A stretch of DNA of 28,045 nucleotides. It comes from DTKY01 sp037440765 (GTDB taxonomy: Bacteria > Acidobacteriota > Terriglobia > Bryobacterales > Bryobacteraceae). The position numbers were made by a program, and so were the translations under genes. The notes beneath the pieces were generated by a model. The model was not told the DNA's origin. It was given only the letters and a program-made list of their open reading frames with translations, and searched no databases. The stretch is taken from NCBI GenBank assembly GCA_037440765.1, contig JBBITL010000059.1:1-28045 (forward strand), given 5' to 3'. Below are positions 23,427-28,045 of this stretch, piece by piece (the stretch's first letter is position 1; the number at the start of each line of letters is the position of its first letter).

Positions 23427-25373
23427 TCAAAGCGCCAGGCGCAGGCCCAGAATGAAGTGGTGGGCGCGAAAGCCCTCGTAGCGGTAAACCTGCTCGCTGT
23501 AGCCGTACCAGCGCCATTCGCCGAACACGCCTGCCTTGCGGTGCAGGGGCACCGACAGCCGGCCGAACGGCTGGTAGTAGTCGCTGGCGCGGCTGCCTGT
23601 GGATACGAACATGGAGCCGCCCAGGCTCAGCTCCGTAACGCCGGCGCCGGTTGCGGGCAGCTTCACGTCCACAACGGACGTGGCCACGTGCGCGTGCTCC
23701 CGGTAGTACGACCGGTCGGATTGCAGCGTCTGCGGCACCAGGTAGGACAGATCCGACCTCAGGTTGGAGTGCGTGTAGTCGCCCGTCAGGCTGAACCACT
23801 TGCCACCCAGCGGAGTCCAGAAGACCGTGAGCGAGCCGTTCCGGCTCTTGAAGTCGTAGCGTGCGAGCGGAGCGGGGTTCTCGTTTCGCAGTTGCGAGAC
23901 GTTGGCCGTCAGGGCGAGCGAAGCCAGCGCCTGGAAACGCGCGCGAATCTGCGTCCGGTGATAGTCCTGGAGACTGGTCCGGAAGTAGTTCTGGCCGGCC
24001 GAGCCCGCCTCGTAATCCAAGTACAGGCCGAGCTTGCGGGCGGGACGGTAGGCGAGGCCCGCCAGGCCGGCGTGCATCTTCATCCGGCTGGCGCGCTCGG
24101 GCCCGGTCTGACTGAGCCCAGGCGCCCGCGTCACGGCATCGCCCCATACGTAGCGGTGGCCGCCGCGGAGGGTCAGCCCGCCTCCTGCATCCAGCATCAC
24201 GTTGAACTCCTGGCGGTTGTAGTTGAACACCAGGCGCTCCAGGCCGGCGGCGCCCTCGGTCCTGACCGTGCCAGGTGTCACCTGGTCCACCAGAGACACC
24301 AGGTTCGAGGACGTGTGGAACCGGTCCGTCATGAACGACTCCATCACCCGGATGCGGCCGTGCGGCCGCAGTTCCGCGCTGAAACCGCCGGAGGTATGAG
24401 GCTGCTTGGCCCGTGTGGAGGCCAACAGCCGCTCGCTGGCAAAGAACGAGAAGGAGTCCGAGGAGAAGAAGTTCCCAGTATTGTCCTGCGTCAGGCTCAC
24501 CTCACTGGAAGGCAGGCTGTAAAGGAACTGCCCTGACAGGTTGACCCAGGAGAACGGATTTGCGGTCACCAGCGCCTTGCTGTACTGGCTTGTCCCCCGC
24601 GCGCGGTAGGCCTGGTTCAGGCTGGTGAGCCTCAGCGGCTGGCCGAGGAAAGCAGTCGTCCTGTTGCCGGGATTGGAGCCCGGGGGGAAATAGACCTGCT
24701 GGTCGTCCTTAAACGCGGTCCCTCCCTGCTCCAGGGTGACGTGAAACCGGTTGAGTTGGATCCGAACGCCGCCCCGGTAGTGGTCGGTCTTGTCCTGGAG
24801 GATGTTCCGGACGGCGTACTCGTTTTCGTCGGCGACGAAGTTGGTCGCGCCTCCGCCCGAGCCCCAGTCCCGTCCGTAGGCCAGGAAGGGGATGATCCGC
24901 CGGTCCGGGAACAGGTCGAGCTGGGTGTCAACCATTCGCCGGCGCAGGTCGTAGGTTCGCTGGCTGACCAGCAACCCGCGCTCCAGACCCGGGTTGGCGA
25001 ACGACGGGAGGGCGTTGAAATGGGCCAGGTTCCGGTAGTCCATGGAGAACCGGTACAAGCCGCTCCGCGCGGCCCGGACGCGGGCCGTGGAATAGGGATC
25101 GCCGCCCCAGCCGTCGCCGCGCACTTCGAACTTGTCGAACAGGCCGCCGGCCGAATCCCGCAGCGACAGGTCCAGGCCCAGCAACTTCGGCCCCTCACCC
25201 AGGTTCACCAGGCTCCGGTAGACTTCGGTGTTGCCCCTCACCTGGGAGCTCCACCGGTTGCCGGCCTCAAGGCGGAGGCTGGGCTCCCCGGCGGCGGGCC
25301 GGGCCGGCTGCGCGGAGGTCTCCTGAGCCGCCAGGGGCGAAGCGAGCAGAACGGCTGTGATAAGCAGTCTCAT
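23427..25373 (-). CDS. MtrB/PioB-type outer-membrane beta-barrel of a porin-cytochrome conduit
   Basis: A 648-residue protein. ATG 25373 gives a signal peptide (MRLLITAVLLASPLAAQ) and overlaps the cytochrome stop (ATGA), so the genes are translationally coupled. The rest is alternating amphipathic strands with many aromatic girdle residues (SGLYRFSMDYRNLAHFNALP, RGGVRIQLNRFHVTLEQGG, NYNRQEFNVMLDAGGGLTLR, KWFSLTGDYTHSN). It ends in a short strand, HFILGLRLAL. The length and its position beside two decaheme cytochromes fit the MtrB/PioB/OmbB porin that sheathes a periplasmic cytochrome through the outer membrane. No cysteine is present, so the CXXC seen near the N-terminus of Shewanella MtrB is absent. 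Confidence 0.85.
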   Translation of the reverse strand: MRLLITAVLLASPLAAQETSAQPARPAAGEPSLRLEAGNRWSSQVRGNTEVYRSLVNLGEGPKLLGLDLSLRDSAGGLFDKFEVRGDGWGGDPYSTARVRAARSGLYRFSMDYRNLAHFNALPSFANPGLERGLLVSQRTYDLRRRMVDTQLDLFPDRRIIPFLAYGRDWGSGGGATNFVADENEYAVRNILQDKTDHYRGGVRIQLNRFHVTLEQGGTAFKDDQQVYFPPGSNPGNRTTAFLGQPLRLTSLNQAYRARGTSQYSKALVTANPFSWVNLSGQFLYSLPSSEVSLTQDNTGNFFSSDSFSFFASERLLASTRAKQPHTSGGFSAELRPHGRIRVMESFMTDRFHTSSNLVSLVDQVTPGTVRTEGAAGLERLVFNYNRQEFNVMLDAGGGLTLRGGHRYVWGDAVTRAPGLSQTGPERASRMKMHAGLAGLAYRPARKLGLYLDYEAGSAGQNYFRTSLQDYHRTQIRARFQALASLALTANVSQLRNENPAPLARYDFKSRNGSLTVFWTPLGGKWFSLTGDYTHSNLRSDLSYLVPQTLQSDRSYYREHAHVATSVVDVKLPATGAGVTELSLGGSMFVSTGSRASDYYQPFGRLSVPLHRKAGVFGEWRWYGYSEQVYRYEGFRAHHFILGLRLAL

Positions 25374-26281
25374 CGCAGTAGGGCCCGGCTCACGTGCGAT
25401 CCGTGGATCTTCACGTGGCAGATGGTGCAGTTGCGGTAACGCGGGTTGCCCAGATTGTGAACCGCCGGCGGAACGCCGCCCAGCGTGGGCGGCAGCGTCT
25501 GCACGGTCGCGGCAGGCTTGGAAGCGTGGCATTCCAGGCAGACGAAGCGCACTTCGTGGCGTGTCAGCATGCGGGGATTGGCCGAGCCGTGCGGTTCGTG
25601 GCAGGCGGCGCAGCCTTCCAGGCGCATGGGAGCGTGTTCGTAGGCGAATGGCCCGCGCTTGTCCCCGTGGCACTTCAGGCAAGCTGATTCGTTGGCGGAC
25701 ACGGCGTTCAACGAGCGCGGCAGAAGGGTCCCATGTGGATTGTGGCAGTCCACGCACGACATAGCTCCCTGCGGGAGCCGGTGCGCGTGCGGGCGCTGGA
25801 AGGCGGCCCGTTCCTGCCTGTGGCATTGCGAGCAAAGCTGGTTCACGGCGGACGCCCGGAGCGCAGCCTCCCCGCCGGCCACCGGCTTGTGGATCGAGTG
25901 GCAGGCGGCGCAGCTCACCTGGCCGCGCGCGTGCCCGCCCTGCACCCGGCCGACGTGCGTGGGAGCGTTCAAGTGGCAGCTCAGGCACGCCTTGTCCGCC
26001 TGTGAGGCGGGCGCGCTGCCCGGGTTCACAATATCCCTCTTGCTGCTGGATTCGGCGTGGATGCTGCCAGGGCCGTGGCACGATTCGCAGGCCTTGCCGG
26101 CCCAGCCGCGCCGCGTGTCCTTCTCGATGGCGGCGTGCGGGCTGGCCTTGAAGCCCGCCAACACGGCGTCGTGGCAGACCACGCAGGTATCCGAACCGAC
26201 GGTGACGGCCGGCTTCTTCGGGGCCGCGGGCTGAGCGTCAGCCGCGCAGGCAGCCAGCGCCAGGATGAGAGCGAACGCCAT
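25370..26281 (-). CDS. DmsE/MtrA-type periplasmic decaheme c-type cytochrome
   Basis: A 303-residue cytochrome from ATG 26281, which gives a signal peptide (MAFALILALAACAADAQ). An alternative ATG at 26347 overlaps the upstream gene's stop but adds 22 low-complexity residues spanning a perfect palindrome, so it is rejected. Ten CXXCH motifs are seen in order: CVVCH, CESCH, CLSCH, CAACH, CSQCH, CVDCH, CLKCH, CAACH, CLECH and CTICH. Extra histidines are available as second axial ligands (SPHAAIEKD, HAHRLPQG, YEHAPMRLEG). Length, heme count and spacing match the DmsE/MtrA family, which threads through the MtrB barrel and carries electrons from periplasm to cell surface. Its stop overlaps the barrel gene's start. 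Confidence 0.93.
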   Translation of the reverse strand: MAFALILALAACAADAQPAAPKKPAVTVGSDTCVVCHDAVLAGFKASPHAAIEKDTRRGWAGKACESCHGPGSIHAESSSKRDIVNPGSAPASQADKACLSCHLNAPTHVGRVQGGHARGQVSCAACHSIHKPVAGGEAALRASAVNQLCSQCHRQERAAFQRPHAHRLPQGAMSCVDCHNPHGTLLPRSLNAVSANESACLKCHGDKRGPFAYEHAPMRLEGCAACHEPHGSANPRMLTRHEVRFVCLECHASKPAATVQTLPPTLGGVPPAVHNLGNPRYRNCTICHVKIHGSHVSRALLR

Positions 26282-26282
26282 C

Positions 26283-26312
26283 GAAGGGCTCCCCGGGCCC
26301 GGGGAGCCCTTC
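26283..26312. promoter_or_regulatory. Perfect 30-bp palindrome between the two decaheme cytochrome genes
   Basis: GAAGGGCTCCCCGGG is followed at once by its exact reverse complement. In the mRNA this makes a very stable GC-rich hairpin, or a cruciform or operator in DNA. It ends 1 bp before the MtrA-like ATG and contains the GGGGAG ribosome-site sequence. There is no downstream T-run, so simple intrinsic termination is unlikely. Control of translation, mRNA processing or 3'-end protection of the upstream message are the likely roles. Confidence 0.7.
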
Positions 26313-26336
26313 CGGTTCTGGCTGGGGCTGACCAGG

Positions 26337-28045
26337 TTACCTGGCATGCGAGCGGTTCACTGAGAACTGCGCGTTCGGGCCGTGGCAGGCGGCGCAGCTT
26401 TCGCCCAGCCGCGTGGTGTTGGCCAGCGCGTGCGATGCCGCGTACAGACTGGTATGGCAGCTCAGGCAGGCCGCAGACTCCGGACCCACCGGGTTCAAAT
26501 AGCCGCGGGGGTCTGTAACCTGAAGCCGCGTTGCCGGAAGCGGCAACTGCTCGGAGTTGTTGACGTGGCAACCCGTGCAAATCTGCCGGAAGCCCGGGTA
26601 TACGACCTTGTTGTAGTTGTAGGCGATGCTGCCGCGTCCGTAAATGGTGTAGTCGCGGCCCATCTCCGCGCCGGTGTGGATCCTGTGGACCATCACGCGC
26701 ATATCGATCGACTCGGCGGGCATCTGGGCGGCCGGACGCACCGCCTGGTCCGTGATGTTCGGGTTGTGGCAGATCACGCATTGCTGGACCGTGTTGCGGT
26801 TGCTGCCGTGCAGACTCAGAGATGCGTGGCACTTGTTGCAGGCGTCCAGGCTGACCGAGGTCCGCCGCGGCACCACCGCCGAGCCGTCCACCGAGAAGTA
26901 GATCTGCTTGTTGACGCCCGCGTCGCGAACCGTAACGGCCCTGGTGGTTCCCGGAAGAAGCGTGTAGTTGCGGTACCCCTCAATGCCAATGGCGTAGCTG
27001 CCCCTGGCGCCCGCCGGGATGGCCTGGGTGAAAGTGTAGGTGAAGGTTCCATCCGTGTTTGCGACGGCCCTGGTCCGGGGATCTTCGGACCAGTAGGCGG
27101 CGTAATCGGTAGTCGGCCCGGCCAGCACCAGCGCAACCCGGGTCATCTCGGCCGGTGTAACAGGCGTGCCCGCCTTGGTCTTGATGCTGAAGGTCACCCG
27201 CGGACGGCTGCCGGCCGCCGTGTCGGTGACGCTGTGCAGGTCGAAGATGATGCCCGCCAGGCTCTGGGAGAACTCCGGGATCGCGTGCGCGCCCTTCACT
27301 GAGATGTCGAATTCGACCTCGCCCTCGGGCGTGTGGCAGTTGGCGCACTGGTTGTCGGAAATCTGGATGAGGTTGGCGTGGTTGGCGCCGGTGGCGAAGT
27401 TCACGTTGTCGTGGCATGAGCCGCAGCCTGCCCGGCTGGGCTTCAGGTATGCCATGGCCTGAGCCGCGCCCGTGTTCTGCTCGTGGCAGAATGTGCAGCG
27501 CCGGACGTCGGCCGGGAACACGACGTCGGAGTAATCGTGCACAGACTGCTGGTGGCCGATGATCACGTAGGGCTTCCCGCCCCGCACGCTCGGCAGGCGC
27601 GAGCCCATGTGTATCTTGTGGGTCAGCACCACCATATCCTGGGTGTGTCCGGTGTCCGGGTCGACGGTCTGTGGCTGATGGCAGAGCACGCATACCGGCA
27701 TGCTCTTGCGCCCGGTGTTGCCGTGGTGGGCCAGGTCCTGGTGGCACTTGTTGCAGGTCGCGGTCTTGATCACGTCGCGCCTGACCGTCACAGGGGACCC
27801 GTCCGGGACGAAGTCGAACGTGGTGTCAGCCAGGTTGATGCCCAGGTCGAACTCCGTCAGGTTCCGGTTGCCGTATAACCCCACTGTGTGGGTGACGGAG
27901 CGGTCGTAGCCGGAGGGCAGCCTGGTCCGGAAGGTGTAGATGTACTCCCCGTCGGCCACCTTCTCGTGAGTTCCCCCGGTGTCGGCGGCCGCCTGGACCG
28001 CGCTCACGCCCGTAATGGGGCTGGTCTGGACCCGGGTCGTATATG
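26337..28045 (-). CDS. OmcA/MtrC-type outer-surface decaheme c-type cytochrome, 5' truncated by window
   Basis: The frame is open to the window edge, so the N-terminus (signal and probably lipobox) lies beyond 28045; 569 codons are visible. A beta-type domain (EYIYTFRTRLPSGYDRSVTH, NRNLTEFDLGINLADTTFDF) precedes five hemes: CNKCH, CVLCH, CTFCH, CGSCH and CANCH. A second beta domain (SRPRVTFSIKTKAGTPVTPA to SYAIGIEGYRNYTLLPGTTR) comes next, then five more hemes: CNKCH, CVICH, CTGCH, CLSCH and CAACH. This beta-5-beta-5 layout is that of OmcA/MtrC decaheme cytochromes, which reduce minerals or other acceptors at the cell surface. It is the first visible gene of the cluster. Stop is TAA at 26337. 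Confidence 0.93.
   Translation of the reverse strand, partial: YTTRVQTSPITGVSAVQAAADTGGTHEKVADGEYIYTFRTRLPSGYDRSVTHTVGLYGNRNLTEFDLGINLADTTFDFVPDGSPVTVRRDVIKTATCNKCHQDLAHHGNTGRKSMPVCVLCHQPQTVDPDTGHTQDMVVLTHKIHMGSRLPSVRGGKPYVIIGHQQSVHDYSDVVFPADVRRCTFCHEQNTGAAQAMAYLKPSRAGCGSCHDNVNFATGANHANLIQISDNQCANCHTPEGEVEFDISVKGAHAIPEFSQSLAGIIFDLHSVTDTAAGSRPRVTFSIKTKAGTPVTPAEMTRVALVLAGPTTDYAAYWSEDPRTRAVANTDGTFTYTFTQAIPAGARGSYAIGIEGYRNYTLLPGTTRAVTVRDAGVNKQIYFSVDGSAVVPRRTSVSLDACNKCHASLSLHGSNRNTVQQCVICHNPNITDQAVRPAAQMPAESIDMRVMVHRIHTGAEMGRDYTIYGRGSIAYNYNKVVYPGFRQICTGCHVNNSEQLPLPATRLQVTDPRGYLNPVGPESAACLSCHTSLYAASHALANTTRLGESCAACHGPNAQFSVNRSHAR

Noticed and set aside
26282..26347. Longer start (ATG 26347) for the MtrA-like cytochrome
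   Set aside because: It would place a perfect palindrome and low-complexity GSPGPGSPS ahead of an otherwise ideal signal peptide beginning at 26281.

Overview
The window is GC-rich, densely coded bacterial DNA. It most likely comes from an acidobacterium of the Solibacter/Bryobacter type. That placement is an inference from gene content: a VWFA-related protein of the acidobacterial type, a secreted protein with an LPDFICTQ-type motif, a PEP-CTERM protein, a 3-keto-disaccharide hydrolase-like (DUF1080) protein, Tat-exported sugar-degradation proteins and an acidobacterial-style mtrCAB cluster. No rRNA or tRNA was seen to settle it.

Left half (1-16141), mostly + strand. This is a mixed chromosomal stretch with a carbohydrate theme: the end of an alpha-L-fucosidase, a TPR protein, a polytopic membrane protein, a secreted protein of unknown function, a xylulokinase, a decayed cytochrome c, an oligogalacturonate-lyase-like beta-propeller and a VWFA-related protein. 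A minus-strand membrane-anchored coiled-coil protein follows, then a DUF1080-PHP fusion, an esterase remnant on the minus strand, an M20 peptidase, a PEP-CTERM protein, a J-domain membrane protein, a lone receiver-like protein, a sugar isomerase/epimerase and an OsmC protein. It ends at a hairpin between convergent genes (16145-16168).

Right half (16178-28045), all minus strand. This is a coherent electron-transfer locus. In transcription order it encodes an OmcA/MtrC-type decaheme cytochrome (5' end outside the window), a DmsE/MtrA-type decaheme cytochrome, an MtrB/PioB-type outer-membrane barrel, a Crp-family regulator, a possible 52-aa ORF, a membrane-anchored H-protein-like protein, a four-cluster ferredoxin (HybA-like), an NrfD/HybB-like membrane subunit, a heme-c-type sensor histidine kinase, its sigma-54-dependent response regulator and an archaemetzincin-like protease. 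The first three would form a conduit across the outer membrane. The HybA/NrfD pair is the likely quinone-linked module at the inner membrane. The Crp protein and the kinase/regulator pair are the likely controls. Overlapping start and stop codons at several junctions argue for co-translation.

Points most worth a second look are the complete MtrCAB-like conduit with its own heme sensor kinase, the H-like protein lacking lysine at the lipoylation site, the ferredoxin subunit lacking a Tat signal, a perfect 30-bp palindrome between the two decaheme genes, and the protease translationally coupled to the response regulator.
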